Shown here: positions 30,784 to 40,690 of the stretch, one piece after another
Position numbering within the stretch: position 1 is the stretch's first letter
How the letters are laid out: the number at the start of each line of letters is the position of its first letter
From: an uncultured Cetobacterium sp.
Lineage (GTDB): Bacteria > Fusobacteriota > Fusobacteriia > Fusobacteriales > Fusobacteriaceae
DNA length: 64,000 nt
NCBI RefSeq assembly: GCF_947072685.1
Contig: NZ_CAMTIK010000002.1
Location: forward strand, 1-64,000
Direction: 5' to 3'
Notes under the pieces: generated by a model
Seen by the model: only the letters and a program-made list of their open reading frames with translations
Told to the model about the DNA's origin: nothing
Database searches by the model: none
Made by a program: the position numbers and the translations under genes

Positions 30784-31728
30784 TTAATTAAAATGACAAA
30801 GGATAAGCTCATAAATTATATTAGCCATCAATCTAGATGTTCTATCATCATAATCAAATGTTGGGTTTATTTCAGCAACATCTATTGTCAAGTTTTTGGA
30901 GTACCTAGCAATTGTTTTTAAAAGAGGTAAAGTATTTCTTGGGTTTACTCCAAATGTTTGAGGAGCACTAACTCCTGGAGCAGATGTTATATGAAAAACA
31001 TCTGTACATAAAGTTAGATGAATATATTCGTTTCTTTTTAAAATAGAATAAAGGTCATCACTAGGAATAGTTTTTATCTCTTCGGCAAAATAATACTTAA
31101 CACCTAAATGATCAGCTCTATCAAAAAGTCTTTTTGTATTAGAGAATTTTTGAATTCCAAAAACATTATAATCAAAATTTAAGTTCATATCTTTGCAAAT
31201 ATCAGCGATTTGTAAAAACATAGTTCCTGAATTCCTTCCAGCCGAATACTCTCTCATATCAAAATGAGCATCAAAGTTAATAATACCAATTTTAGGATCA
31301 CTTTCTTTTTCTAAAGCATAGTTTAAAATACCACAATAATTAGCAAAAGCTATATCATGTCCTCCTCCAAGAGCAACAACAAGAAAATTTCTTTTTTTCA
31401 AAGCAGATATAATCTCCGATAGTTTTGTGTGGGCTGATTCTAAATCCTGGCCTATAACTTCAATTGGATTTTTTAAATCATAAAATTTTAAATCTTCACT
31501 AAAAATCGGGAAACCAGAAAGAGCTTTTTTAACATGAATCCATCCATCCTTAGCACCCAATCTCCCCGAGTTTCGTCTAACTCCTTCATCAGAATTAAAA
31601 CTTACAAAACAAACTTTTTTTTCTTCTAAATTAACATTTTTTAGTTCATTAAAAGACATAACATTAATAACTTGATGAATCCGAAGTACATCGATTTCTT
31701 CCCCGTCAATTCGTCCATTCCAGTACAT
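30784..31728 (-). CDS. hutG: Formimidoylglutamase
   Basis: A 314-residue arginase-fold hydrolase splitting formimidoyl-glutamate to glutamate and formamide, the last step of histidine degradation. Mn ligands are in ALGGGHDIAF, NFDAHFDMR and LCTDVF; the HITSAPGVSAPQTFG segment is typical of HutG rather than arginase or agmatinase. The start at 31728 (MYWNGR) follows GGGAGA; an ATG 15 nt earlier has no site. It lies 50 nt downstream of hutU on the same strand. Confidence 0.93.
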   Translation of the reverse strand: MYWNGRIDGEEIDVLRIHQVINVMSFNELKNVNLEEKKVCFVSFNSDEGVRRNSGRLGAKDGWIHVKKALSGFPIFSEDLKFYDLKNPIEVIGQDLESAHTKLSEIISALKKRNFLVVALGGGHDIAFANYCGILNYALEKESDPKIGIINFDAHFDMREYSAGRNSGTMFLQIADICKDMNLNFDYNVFGIQKFSNTKRLFDRADHLGVKYYFAEEIKTIPSDDLYSILKRNEYIHLTLCTDVFHITSAPGVSAPQTFGVNPRNTLPLLKTIARYSKNLTIDVAEINPTFDYDDRTSRLMANIIYELILCHFN

Positions 31729-31778
31729 ATTATCTTCTCCCATCTTAAATTAAGTATTATAAATGATTTATTTATTTT

Positions 31779-33794
31779 TTATTTTACAAATTTATTAATT
31801 AAATCTTCACTAGCGATATATGGTAAAGTTATATGGTCAGTTCCTTTGTTGTTATTGTTGAATTCAATAACAGTTTCGATGGAGTGAGGGTTTCTAGCCC
31901 AAGCTCTTCTTGCAACTCCTCCCATAACATCCCAAGGCATTGCTTGTGAAAGAATGTTATCCACTCTACGGCTTCCATCAAGAACCATACCGAATCCACC
32001 GTTTATAGATTTCCCTATTCCAACTCCTCCACCGTTATGTAGAGCAATCATAGTCATTCCTCTAGCAGCGTCTCCAGCAAAACATTGAGTTGCCATATCA
32101 GCCATAATGTTACTTCCATCTTTTATATTTGAAGTTTCTCTAAATGGAGAATCGGTACCAGAAACATCATGATGATCACGTCCTAGCATAACAGGACCAA
32201 TTTCCCCTTTTCTAACCATATCATTAAATTTTAAAGCTATATTTGTTCTGCTCATAGCATCTTGATAAAAAATTCTAGCTTGAGTTCCAACCACAAGACC
32301 ATTTTCATCAGCATTTTTAATCCATATATAGTTATCTCTATCCTGATACCTTCTGTTTGGATCAACTAATTCCAGTGCTGCAGCATCTGTTTTTAAAAGA
32401 TCCTCTTTTTTACCAGATAAACAAACCCATCTGAAAGGGCCATATCCATAATCAAAAAGTTCAGGGCCTAAAATATCCTCTACATATGATGGGAAAATAA
32501 ACCCACCTTTATCATCTCTACCATTTTTTGAAATCTCTTTAATACCAATATCATAGATTGATTTTAGAAAGCTATTTCCATAATCAAAAAAATAAACACC
32601 CTTATTAGTTAAATTTTTAATAACATTGTAGTGTTTTCTTAAAGTTTCATCAACCAATTTTCTGAAAGTCTCTCTATCTTCGGCTAAAAGTCTTGTTCTT
32701 TCTTCAAAAGTTATACCAACAGGACAATATCCACCATCATAGACAGCATGACATGATGTTTGATCAGATAAAAGATCGATATGGCAATTATTTTCATCTG
32801 CATATTCTAATAAATCTACAATGTTTCCAAGGTAAGCTATAGCGTATGGAGTTTTAGAGTCCATTTTTTCTTTTGCTAAATCAAAAGTATCTTTTGGGGT
32901 AGTTGTAAATTTATTGATCCATCCTTGTTCTAATCTTGTTTGAATTCTAGAAAGATCAACTTCAGCGATGATAGAAACTCCTTTTGCAATAACAGTAGCT
33001 TTACCTTGAGCTCCACTCATCCCTCCAAGTCCAGATGTAACAAAAAGTTTTCCACTCAAATCTCCATCAGCAGGAACTCCACAGAAAAGTCTTCCTGCAT
33101 TTAAAATGGTTGAATATGTACCATGAACAATACCTTGTGGACCAATATACATCCAACCACCAGCTGTCATTTGACCATAGTTAGCTACCCCAAGAGCAGC
33201 TCCTCTAGCCCAGTTATCATAATCATCAAAAGCTCCAATCATAAGACCGTTAGTGATAATAACTCTAGGAGCTGAGGGATGAGATTTAAAAAGACCGGTA
33301 GGGTGTCCAGAAGCAACAACCAAAGTTTGATCCATAGTTACATTTTCAAGGTATTTTTTAATCAATCTATATTGCATCCAGTTTTGACAAACTTGTCCAG
33401 TTTCTCCATAAGTTACAAGCTCATATGGGTAAAGTGCTATATCAAAATCAAGGTTATTATCAATCATAACTTGAATGGCTTTTGCATCAGTACAATTTCC
33501 ATTGTATTCAAAAATAGGTTTACCATGGATATTTCCCGTAGGTCTAAATCTATACCCGTAAATTCTACCGTGAGTGTGAAGCTCCTCTAAAAATTCAGGT
33601 GCTAACATCTCATGAAACTCTTCAGGAATATATCTAAGAGCATTCCTTAGAGCCAAAGCCACTTCATCTTTTTCTAAATGTACAACCCTTTTGGGAGCTC
33701 TTCTAATTTTAGGATCAAATTTAATGTCTCCCAAAGGGATATCATTAGCAGATAACTTGATAGTCATGGCATTAAAAATTTCTTGATTTAACAT
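31779..33794 (-). CDS. hutU: Urocanate hydratase
   Basis: A 671-residue NAD-dependent enzyme turning urocanate into imidazolone-propionate. The NAD/active-site signatures TSGLGGMSGAQGKA, CVGLPADG-like CGVPADGDLSG, FDYGNSFLKSIYD and ALHNGGGVGIGKSINGGFG are intact. Length fits the longer urocanate-hydratase subgroup (the classical form is about 555 residues), with an extra N-terminal region. ATG at 33794 follows CGGAGG. Forms a unit with hutG; hutH is on the opposite strand. HutI, needed between HutU and HutG, is not in the window. Confidence 0.94.
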   Translation of the reverse strand: MLNQEIFNAMTIKLSANDIPLGDIKFDPKIRRAPKRVVHLEKDEVALALRNALRYIPEEFHEMLAPEFLEELHTHGRIYGYRFRPTGNIHGKPIFEYNGNCTDAKAIQVMIDNNLDFDIALYPYELVTYGETGQVCQNWMQYRLIKKYLENVTMDQTLVVASGHPTGLFKSHPSAPRVIITNGLMIGAFDDYDNWARGAALGVANYGQMTAGGWMYIGPQGIVHGTYSTILNAGRLFCGVPADGDLSGKLFVTSGLGGMSGAQGKATVIAKGVSIIAEVDLSRIQTRLEQGWINKFTTTPKDTFDLAKEKMDSKTPYAIAYLGNIVDLLEYADENNCHIDLLSDQTSCHAVYDGGYCPVGITFEERTRLLAEDRETFRKLVDETLRKHYNVIKNLTNKGVYFFDYGNSFLKSIYDIGIKEISKNGRDDKGGFIFPSYVEDILGPELFDYGYGPFRWVCLSGKKEDLLKTDAAALELVDPNRRYQDRDNYIWIKNADENGLVVGTQARIFYQDAMSRTNIALKFNDMVRKGEIGPVMLGRDHHDVSGTDSPFRETSNIKDGSNIMADMATQCFAGDAARGMTMIALHNGGGVGIGKSINGGFGMVLDGSRRVDNILSQAMPWDVMGGVARRAWARNPHSIETVIEFNNNNKGTDHITLPYIASEDLINKFVK

Positions 33795-34094
33795 ATTTAA
33801 ACCTCCGTATTTTATATTTTTAAAATGACTTTAATAATTTGTTAAAAAATATAGAACATCTTCTGATAATGTTAATACCTCAAAAAAATTAAAAAATAAA
33901 ATATATAATTTATATACATATAATTCAAATAATAAACACATGTCTCTGTAGTATAGTTTTTAAATGATGAAATTTATTGAAAAGAAAATTTTGAAAAAAC
34001 TATTATTGACTTTAAAAAATTTAAAAGGTATATAAGTGATTAACAAATATATTGAATTAATAAATTGGTTTTAAAAATATGCTTGGAGGAAATG
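33795..34094. promoter_or_regulatory. Divergent control region between hutUG and the ROK-hutH operon
   Basis: Three hundred nt, very AT-rich, with no gene. It must contain the promoters for both directions. I could not pick a single convincing -35/-10 pair for either, nor a His-codon leader ORF with a ribosome site. The ROK regulator encoded at 34095 is the likely binder. Confidence 0.6.
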
Positions 34095-35231
34095 ATGTAT
34101 CAAAAAAAAATAAAAGAAAATAATGAAAAAAAAGTCTTTCATTACATCTATCAAAAAAGAGATAACCTTTCAATAGCTGATATATCAAGTGATTTAAATA
34201 TAAGTTTTCCAACAGTAAAAACAATTATAAACAAATTTTTAAAAGAAAGTATTATAAAAGAGGATTTAAAAATAGGATTTGGAGCAGGAAGAAAAGCTCA
34301 ATATTATTCATTGGAAAACAATTTTATCTATAGTATTGGAGTATCAGTACATTTAAAGGAATTGAAGATTGTTTTAGGAAATGAAAGAGGAGAATTATTA
34401 AAAGAGGTTATTATAAAAGATGAGTTTTTAAAAGGGAATTTAATAGAGAGAATTGATGAAATTTTAGAAGAGTTTTTATCTGAAATAGACAATGTAGTTA
34501 AGAGTAAACTTGTTGGAATAGGAATATCTGTACCCGGAATAGTTGATGAAGAAAATAATATTATAGAGCTAACTTCTTCAATTAGAGTTAATTTGGATAA
34601 AGTTAAAAGTTTATCTGAAAAATACGGTAGAAAAATACTTATTGATAATGAAGCTAACCTTTGTGCAATAAGTGAAAAATTTTTGGGTATTGGAAAGGAG
34701 TTTTCAAATTTTGCTATTTTGAATATCAACGAAACTTTAAATATGTCAAATTTTACAGAAGAAGATGAATATGGAGAATTTTCCTTCAAAGCTTCAAGAG
34801 TAAATCATATGGTTATAAATTTCCAAGGGATTTTATGTGAATGTGGAAATAAAGGGTGCTGGGGTGAATATGTTTCAGATATTTCATTATTAAAAAGAGT
34901 AAAAAAAATAGAACCTAATATATCAAAATTAAAAGATATATTTAAAAGTGAAAATTTAGCAAATAGAGAGGTTCAAAATATTTTAGAAGAATACATAGGG
35001 TACATTTCAATTGGCATAAAAAATATTATTTTTATGTATAATCCAGAAAAAATAATAATTTCTGGAGGCATATTTCATTATAAAGATTCTTATAGAGAAA
35101 TATTGTTGGATAAAGTGTATAACAAAAATATTTTTTTTAAGGGAAAGGAGACAATAAAATTTTCAAATTTAGGTGGAAAGGGGATTTATTTAGGTGCTGC
35201 AATGTTACCATTAATAGATGAATTATTTTAA
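34095..35231 (+). CDS. ROK-family transcriptional regulator
   Basis: A 378-residue NagC/XylR-type repressor. Residues about 12-65 form a winged helix (VFHYIYQKRDNLSIADISSDLNISFPTVKTIINKFLKE); the remainder is a ROK sugar-kinase fold with the zinc motif GILCECGNKGCWGEYVS. The nucleotide loop is weak, so catalysis is unlikely. The second ATG of an ATGATG pair is chosen (34095, 5 nt after GGAGG). It lies directly upstream of hutH (stop to start 10 nt) and divergent from hutUG, so it probably senses a histidine-pathway or linked metabolite; usual hut regulators are HutC, HutP or LysR types. Confidence 0.88.
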   Translation: MYQKKIKENNEKKVFHYIYQKRDNLSIADISSDLNISFPTVKTIINKFLKESIIKEDLKIGFGAGRKAQYYSLENNFIYSIGVSVHLKELKIVLGNERGELLKEVIIKDEFLKGNLIERIDEILEEFLSEIDNVVKSKLVGIGISVPGIVDEENNIIELTSSIRVNLDKVKSLSEKYGRKILIDNEANLCAISEKFLGIGKEFSNFAILNINETLNMSNFTEEDEYGEFSFKASRVNHMVINFQGILCECGNKGCWGEYVSDISLLKRVKKIEPNISKLKDIFKSENLANREVQNILEEYIGYISIGIKNIIFMYNPEKIIISGGIFHYKDSYREILLDKVYNKNIFFKGKETIKFSNLGGKGIYLGAAMLPLIDELF

Positions 35232-35241
35232 GGAGGAAGCA

Positions 35242-36783
35242 ATGAAAAAAGTATATCTAATTGAAAAGAAGGATATTTTACTAGAGGAATTTATAAATAT
35301 AACAAGGAGAGAATACAAAGTTGTAATTTCAGATGAAGTTTATAAAGATGTCGAAAAAGCAAGGGAATTAGTTGAGAGGTATGTGAGTGAAAAGAAAGTA
35401 TGCTATGGAATAACAACTGGTTTTGGCAAATTTTCAGATGAGATAATCTCAGAAGATGAGACTGAAACTCTTCAAAAGAACCTTATAATGAGTCATTCTT
35501 GTGGGGTTGGAAATCCACTAGAAAAAGAATATGTTAAAGGAATAATGTTGTTAAGAGTTATAAATCTTTGTAAGGGACATTCGGGAGTTAGAAAGCTAAC
35601 GCTAGATACTCTAGTTGAAATGTTAAATAAAGATGTAATACCCCATATACCAGAAAAAGGATCTTTGGGAGCATCGGGAGATTTAGCGCCTCTATCTCAT
35701 ATGGTTTTAGTAATGTTGGGGTTAGGAAAAGCATATTATAAAAATGAACTCTTTACTGGAAAAGAGGCTATGGAAAAAGCTGGTGTAAAAATATTGACTT
35801 CTCTTTCATCAAAAGAAGGATTAGCTTTAATTAATGGAACTCAAGTTATGACATCAATAGGTGCTCATGTAACTTATGACGCATTAAATTTAATGAAACA
35901 TCTTGATTTAGCAGGAGCTTTAAGCATGGAATCTTTAAATGGAGTAATCTGTGCATTTGATAAAAAAGTACACAAAGTTAGACCACATATAGGACAGATA
36001 ACAACAGCAGAAAATATAAGGAAAATTTTGAATGGGAGCAAATGTATTACTAAACAAGGGGAATTAAGAACCCAAGATGCATACTCATTGAGATGTATTC
36101 CACAAATTCATGGTGCAAGTAAAGATGCATTTAATTTTATAAAAACAAAAGTTGAGATTGAAATGAACGCAGTGACAGATAATCCAATTATCTTTGTAGA
36201 AGAGGATCAAGTTATATCAGGAGGAAACTTCCATGGACAACCAATGGCATTGCCTTTTGATTTTTTAGGAATAGCGTTATCAGAAATGGCTAACATATCT
36301 GAAAGAAGAATTGAAAGACTTGTTAATCCACAGTTAAATAATGAATTACCTGCATTCTTAGTCCAAAAAGGTGGTATAAATTCTGGATTTATGATTGTTC
36401 AATACAGTGCAGCATCATTAGTTTCGGAAAACAAAGTTTTGTCTCACCCTGCATCAGTTGATTCTATACCCTCGTCAGCAAATCAAGAAGACCATGTATC
36501 AATGGGGACTATAGCTGCAAGAAAAGCAGGAGAAATTTTAGCAAATGTAAGAAAAGTTATTGCAATGGAGATATTATGTTCTTGTCAGGCAATTGACTTA
36601 AAAGCAGCAGAGAATTTACTAGGAGATGGGACTAAGGAAGCTTATAGAATAGTTAGAGAAAGCGTAAGTTATTATAGTGAGGATAGAGTTATGTATCCAG
36701 ATATTGAAATGGTTGAAAATATAATAAAAACAAACATAATTATAAATTCTTTAGAAAAAAACAAATTATATATAAAAAATTAA
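35242..36783 (+). CDS. hutH: Histidine ammonia-lyase
   Basis: A 513-residue enzyme converting L-histidine to urocanate and ammonia. The MIO prosthetic group forms from ASG in GSLGASGDLAPLSHMV; other family blocks are CYGITTGFGKFSDEII, NLIMSHSCGVG, QDAYSLRCIPQIHGA, NAVTDNPIIF and SSANQEDHVSMG. Start at 35242, 8 nt after AGGAGG; an earlier in-frame ATG at 35218 lies inside the ROK gene. Followed after 14 nt by the AbgT-type transporter, so it is part of a four-gene operon. Confidence 0.97.
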   Translation: MKKVYLIEKKDILLEEFINITRREYKVVISDEVYKDVEKARELVERYVSEKKVCYGITTGFGKFSDEIISEDETETLQKNLIMSHSCGVGNPLEKEYVKGIMLLRVINLCKGHSGVRKLTLDTLVEMLNKDVIPHIPEKGSLGASGDLAPLSHMVLVMLGLGKAYYKNELFTGKEAMEKAGVKILTSLSSKEGLALINGTQVMTSIGAHVTYDALNLMKHLDLAGALSMESLNGVICAFDKKVHKVRPHIGQITTAENIRKILNGSKCITKQGELRTQDAYSLRCIPQIHGASKDAFNFIKTKVEIEMNAVTDNPIIFVEEDQVISGGNFHGQPMALPFDFLGIALSEMANISERRIERLVNPQLNNELPAFLVQKGGINSGFMIVQYSAASLVSENKVLSHPASVDSIPSSANQEDHVSMGTIAARKAGEILANVRKVIAMEILCSCQAIDLKAAENLLGDGTKEAYRIVRESVSYYSEDRVMYPDIEMVENIIKTNIIINSLEKNKLYIKN

Positions 36784-36797
36784 ATTTGGAGGCATGA

Positions 36798-38330
36798 ATG
36801 AATAAAGTTGAAAGTGAAGCTCTTGTTTTAGACGATAATAAAAAATCTAGTCTAATCAATAAAATTCTAGATTTGTTTGAGAAAGTAGGCAATAAACTTC
36901 CAGATTCGGTGACAATATTTGTGATATTGTGCTTTTTAATTTTACTAATTGCATACTTTTGTAATAAATTTGCTATAACGGCTATTCACCCTATAACAAA
37001 AGAGAGTATTATCGTAAATAATTTATTGAGTAAAGAGAATTTAAAGCAAATACTAATGGAAATGATAACTGTGTTTCAAACCTATCCTCCTCTAGGGGTT
37101 GTTTTAGTAGCTATGATTGGAATAGGAGTTGCTGATAAAAGTGGGTTATTAGAAAATTTATTAAATATAATAATGGTTAAAGTTCCAAAAGGAACAATCT
37201 ATTATGCAGTTGTTGTAATGGGATTAATTTTTACAGGGATAGGGGATGCAGGATTTGTTGTTCTACCACCTCTAGCAGCTTTGATATTTTTAAAACTTAA
37301 TAAAAATCCAATTGTAGGGATACTTTTAGCATATGCAGGTGCTGCTATTGGATTTTGCTCTGGATTATTTGTAAGTTTAAATGATATTTTAATAACATCA
37401 TTTACAATACCAGCAGCACAAGTACTAGATGCTACATTTACGAGAAGTCCTGCTATGACTATATTTTTTAATATGTCAAATGCATGTCTACAAATATTTC
37501 TAATAACATTTATTACTAAAAAATTTATAGAGCCAAGATTTCCTTTCGATAAAACCTTGTCAAAAGATGAGAGTGAAGAAATTGGATATTTAGAAAAAAA
37601 AGGATTGAAATATGCTGGTTATTCGTTGCTTATATATTTTTTATTTATCTTTTCATTAACAATTGGAAAAACTTCATTTTTGAGAGATAGCACCGGATCC
37701 TTAGTATCTGTTAAATCTCCTTTTATGGGAGGATTAATAATAATAATGACACTTGCGTTTATGATACCTGGAATAGTATTTGGAAAAACAACTAAGAAGA
37801 TAAAAAATGATAAAGACATAGTTAAAATGGTTGGGCAAAGTTTAGGAGAGATGGGAGGATATATATTTATAGTTTTTGTAGCCGCACAATTCCTTAATTT
37901 ATTTGCGAAAAGCAATTTAGGTATTGTTTTAGCTATAAAAGGTGCCGAAAAATTGAGTCAAACATCACTTTCTGGAATACCATTAATAGTAATGTTTGTA
38001 TTTTTAGTAGGGTTTATAAATTTATTTATAGGGAGTGCTTCTGCTAAATGGGCAATACTGTCTCCTATTTTTATACCAATGTTTATGTTGCTTGATTATG
38101 ATCCATCATTGACACAAATAGCATATAGAATAGGAGATTCATCAACTAATATGATTTCACCTTTATTTCCATATTTACCACTAATTTTAGCAGTGTGTAA
38201 AAAATATGATAAAAACTTTGGGATAGGAACGCTTGTTGCAAATATGATTCCATATGCTATAAGTACTATTTTAGGAAGTATATCACTTCTAATTATATTT
38301 ATAATATTTGGATTTTCGCTAGGAATATAA
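36798..38330 (+). CDS. AbgT-family transporter
   Basis: A 510-residue inner-membrane protein with about 11-12 membrane segments. Family motifs: LPDSVTIFVILCFLILL, YPPLGVVLVAMIGIGVADKSGLL, GIGDAGFVVLPPLAALIF and FIGSASAKWAILSPIFIPMFM near the C-terminus. The founding AbgT imports p-aminobenzoyl-glutamate; others export antifolates. Here it lies between hutH and an M20 amidohydrolase, with 14- and 18-nt gaps, pointing to an acylated or peptidic substrate containing histidine. Substrate not provable from sequence. Confidence 0.93.
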   Translation: MNKVESEALVLDDNKKSSLINKILDLFEKVGNKLPDSVTIFVILCFLILLIAYFCNKFAITAIHPITKESIIVNNLLSKENLKQILMEMITVFQTYPPLGVVLVAMIGIGVADKSGLLENLLNIIMVKVPKGTIYYAVVVMGLIFTGIGDAGFVVLPPLAALIFLKLNKNPIVGILLAYAGAAIGFCSGLFVSLNDILITSFTIPAAQVLDATFTRSPAMTIFFNMSNACLQIFLITFITKKFIEPRFPFDKTLSKDESEEIGYLEKKGLKYAGYSLLIYFLFIFSLTIGKTSFLRDSTGSLVSVKSPFMGGLIIIMTLAFMIPGIVFGKTTKKIKNDKDIVKMVGQSLGEMGGYIFIVFVAAQFLNLFAKSNLGIVLAIKGAEKLSQTSLSGIPLIVMFVFLVGFINLFIGSASAKWAILSPIFIPMFMLLDYDPSLTQIAYRIGDSSTNMISPLFPYLPLILAVCKKYDKNFGIGTLVANMIPYAISTILGSISLLIIFIIFGFSLGI

Positions 38331-38348
38331 ACAATATGGAGGGAAAAA

Positions 38349-39536
38349 ATGATTGAAAAAATAGATAGTCTTGCTAAAAGCAATTTAGAAAAAATAAGAA
38401 AGATTAGGAGAGAGTTGCATAAATATCCGGAATTAGGATTTCAAGAGTTTAAGACTGCAGAACTTATAAAAAAAGAATTAAATTTTCTGGGAATTTCATA
38501 TAACAGTGAAATTGCTAAAACTGGAATAGTTGCTTTGATTAAAGGGGGGAAGCCAGGGAAAACTATTTTGTTAAGAGCTGACATGGATGCACTTCCTATT
38601 CAGGAAGAAACGGAGTCAGAATACAAATCTTTAATTCCAGGAGTTATGCATGCTTGTGGACACGATGGTCATGTTGCGGGATTGTTAGGAGCTGCTATGA
38701 TTTTAAATGAAATTAAAGAAAATATATCAGGAAATATAAAATTAGTTTTTCAACCTGCTGAAGAAGGTCCAGGTGGAGCTAAACCGATGATAGAAGAAGG
38801 TATATTAGAAAATCCAAAAGTGGATGCAGCATATGCATGTCACTTATGGCCAAATTATCCTGCGGGAAAAATTTTGTTAAAAGAAGGAGATCTAATGGCT
38901 CATCCAACAGGATTTGATATAGAAATACAAGGTGTTGGAGGGCATGGATCTACTCCAGAAAAAACTGTAGATCCAATAATAATTGGTTGTCAAGCAATTA
39001 TTAATTTCCAAAATATAATCAGTAGAAATATTTCAACAATGAAACCAGCTGTTTTATCTTGTTGTAGTATAAAATCTGGAGAGGCAGGCAATGTAATTCC
39101 TGACAAATTAACAATCAAAGGAACTATAAGAACATTTGATGAGAGCTTAACAACAGAGATATTAAAAAAAATGGAAGGTATTTTAAAAGGATTATGTCAG
39201 GCTTATGGAGCAAAATATAATTTTATTATTGAAAGAATGTATCCAACTTTAAAAAATAGTTCCGAAATATTTAATATAACAAAAAAATCATTAAGTAAAG
39301 TAGTGGGAGAAAAAAATTTGATTTTGATGGATGAACCTCTTATGGGATCCGAAGATTTTTCATATATATCAAATGCTGTTCCAAGTAATTTCTTTTTTAT
39401 AGGAACAAACAATAATCAAGAAGAGATTGAGACATTTTTGCATCATCCAAGATTAAAATGGGATGATAGATACTTAGAAATCAGTTCAAAAGCTCTTGCG
39501 CAAATAGCATATGATTACTTAGAAAATTCAAAGTAA
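38349..39536 (+). CDS. M20D-family amidohydrolase of the hut operon
   Basis: A 395-residue co-catalytic metal hydrolase (hippurate/N-acyl-amino-acid type): RRELHKYPELGFQEF, metal motif GVMHACGHDGHVAG, QPAEEGPGGAKPM with the catalytic Glu pair, YACHLWPNYPAG, a dimerisation insert, and the closing HHP. No signal peptide. Last gene of the ROK-hutH-abgT operon. Expected to cleave the amide bond of whatever the AbgT-type carrier imports. Confidence 0.93.
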   Translation: MIEKIDSLAKSNLEKIRKIRRELHKYPELGFQEFKTAELIKKELNFLGISYNSEIAKTGIVALIKGGKPGKTILLRADMDALPIQEETESEYKSLIPGVMHACGHDGHVAGLLGAAMILNEIKENISGNIKLVFQPAEEGPGGAKPMIEEGILENPKVDAAYACHLWPNYPAGKILLKEGDLMAHPTGFDIEIQGVGGHGSTPEKTVDPIIIGCQAIINFQNIISRNISTMKPAVLSCCSIKSGEAGNVIPDKLTIKGTIRTFDESLTTEILKKMEGILKGLCQAYGAKYNFIIERMYPTLKNSSEIFNITKKSLSKVVGEKNLILMDEPLMGSEDFSYISNAVPSNFFFIGTNNNQEEIETFLHHPRLKWDDRYLEISSKALAQIAYDYLENSK

Positions 39537-39580
39537 ATAATTTAGGATAATTTTTACACACAAAATGTGTTTATAAATAG

Positions 39581-39615
39581 AAAGCTTGGGATAAAATTTC
39601 CCAAGCTTTTTATTT
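39581..39615 (+). terminator. Terminator of the hutH operon
   Basis: AAAGCTTGGGA (39581-39591) pairs with TCCCAAGCTTT (39599-39609), followed by TTTATTT. Confidence 0.88.
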
Positions 39616-39667
39616 GTAAACATGATAATACTAGACTTACCATCAATATATTTAAAGATAAAAAACC

Positions 39668-40534
39668 TTATAGAGTTATTGCTAGAGCGATGCAGCCTAA
39701 CAATCCCGCATTATCCCCAAGTTTAGGGGGAACAATATATTCATCAATATTTTTTAAAATTTCTTTAGTTTGAACATAGTTGTTAAGAAGTTCTTTTACA
39801 TTTTTTCTAATTAAAGGGAATAGTTGCAACTGTTTCATAACACCTCCACCTAAAATAATTTTTTCAGGTGAAATTGTTAAAATATAATTTACAAGAGCTT
39901 GAGCTATGTAGTACGCCTCAAATTCCCAAGCTTTATGCTCATTAGACAATTCATAAGCTTTTACTCCCCATCTTTCTTCAATAGCAGGTCCGGATGCCAA
40001 CCCTTCAAAACAATCTTTATGAAATGGACATTTGCCTTTATAAGTATCCTCAGGATGTCTTCTAGTAAGAATATGGCCCATCTCAGGATGGAGCATTCCG
40101 TGGACTAAGTTTCCAGAAACTAGTATTCCTCCACCTATTCCAGTACCAATAGTTAAATATAAACAATTTTCTAATCCTTTAGCAATTCCCCAAGTAGCTT
40201 CTCCTAGTGCAGCAGCATTAACATCTGTATCAAAAGCCATTGGGACATTCAAGTTTCTTTGAAGCTCTCCAATAAGGTTGAAATTACTCCAATATTTTTT
40301 AGGTGTTTGGGTTATATAACCGTAAGTTTCAGAGTTTGGATTTGGATCAATTGGACCAAAAGAACCAACTCCAATAGCTTCCACATTTTTATTTTTAAAA
40401 AAATTATAAACTTTTTGTAAAGTGAGTTCAGGTGTTTCAGTAGGAAAACTAACTCTTTCTAAAATATGACCATTTTCATCTGTAATTCCACATACAAATT
40501 TTGTTCCTCCAGCTTCAATTGCTCCCAGTTTCAT
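39668..40534 (-). CDS. ROK-family fructokinase
   Basis: A 288-residue sugar kinase: phosphate motif GAIEAGGTKFVCGI at the N-terminus, catalytic region AFDTDVNAAALGEATWG with the base Asp, LTIGTGIGGGILVSG, and a zinc-site HPEMGHILTRRHPEDTYKGKCPFHKDCFEGLASGPAI (HxxxxxxxxxxCxxHxxC). This matches the fructokinase ScrK/GmuE group. The start at 40534 follows GGAGGA; an ATG 12 nt earlier overlaps that site. Single gene, divergent from the methionine operon. Confidence 0.88.
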   Translation of the reverse strand: MKLGAIEAGGTKFVCGITDENGHILERVSFPTETPELTLQKVYNFFKNKNVEAIGVGSFGPIDPNPNSETYGYITQTPKKYWSNFNLIGELQRNLNVPMAFDTDVNAAALGEATWGIAKGLENCLYLTIGTGIGGGILVSGNLVHGMLHPEMGHILTRRHPEDTYKGKCPFHKDCFEGLASGPAIEERWGVKAYELSNEHKAWEFEAYYIAQALVNYILTISPEKIILGGGVMKQLQLFPLIRKNVKELLNNYVQTKEILKNIDEYIVPPKLGDNAGLLGCIALAITL

Positions 40535-40631
40535 AAAATCCTCCAATTAAAATTTATCAATTCTATCTTTAAGTATAGTAAACAATATTTTGCTTTCAAT
40601 TTCAATACTTAATTTTTAGAAAAAAAATAAT

Positions 40632-40660
40632 TTGACAATAGAATTTTCATATGTTAGTAT
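40632..40660 (+). promoter_or_regulatory. Promoter of the methionine transport operon
   Basis: TTGACA (40632-40637), 17-nt spacer, TAGTAT (40655-40660); a TATAAT overlaps 3 nt further on. The start point would be near 40668, some 20 nt before the leader ATG. Confidence 0.8.
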
Positions 40661-40690
40661 AATGAAAAATAATTTATAGGAGTGGTTACG

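Noticed and set aside
30609-30921. Two overlapping plus-strand frames after the thioredoxin-like gene
   Set aside because: They lack ribosome sites and run into the antisense of hutG.
33795-34094. A His-codon leader peptide upstream of hutU or hutH
   Set aside because: No short ORF with ribosome site and His run, and no terminator, was found in this gap.
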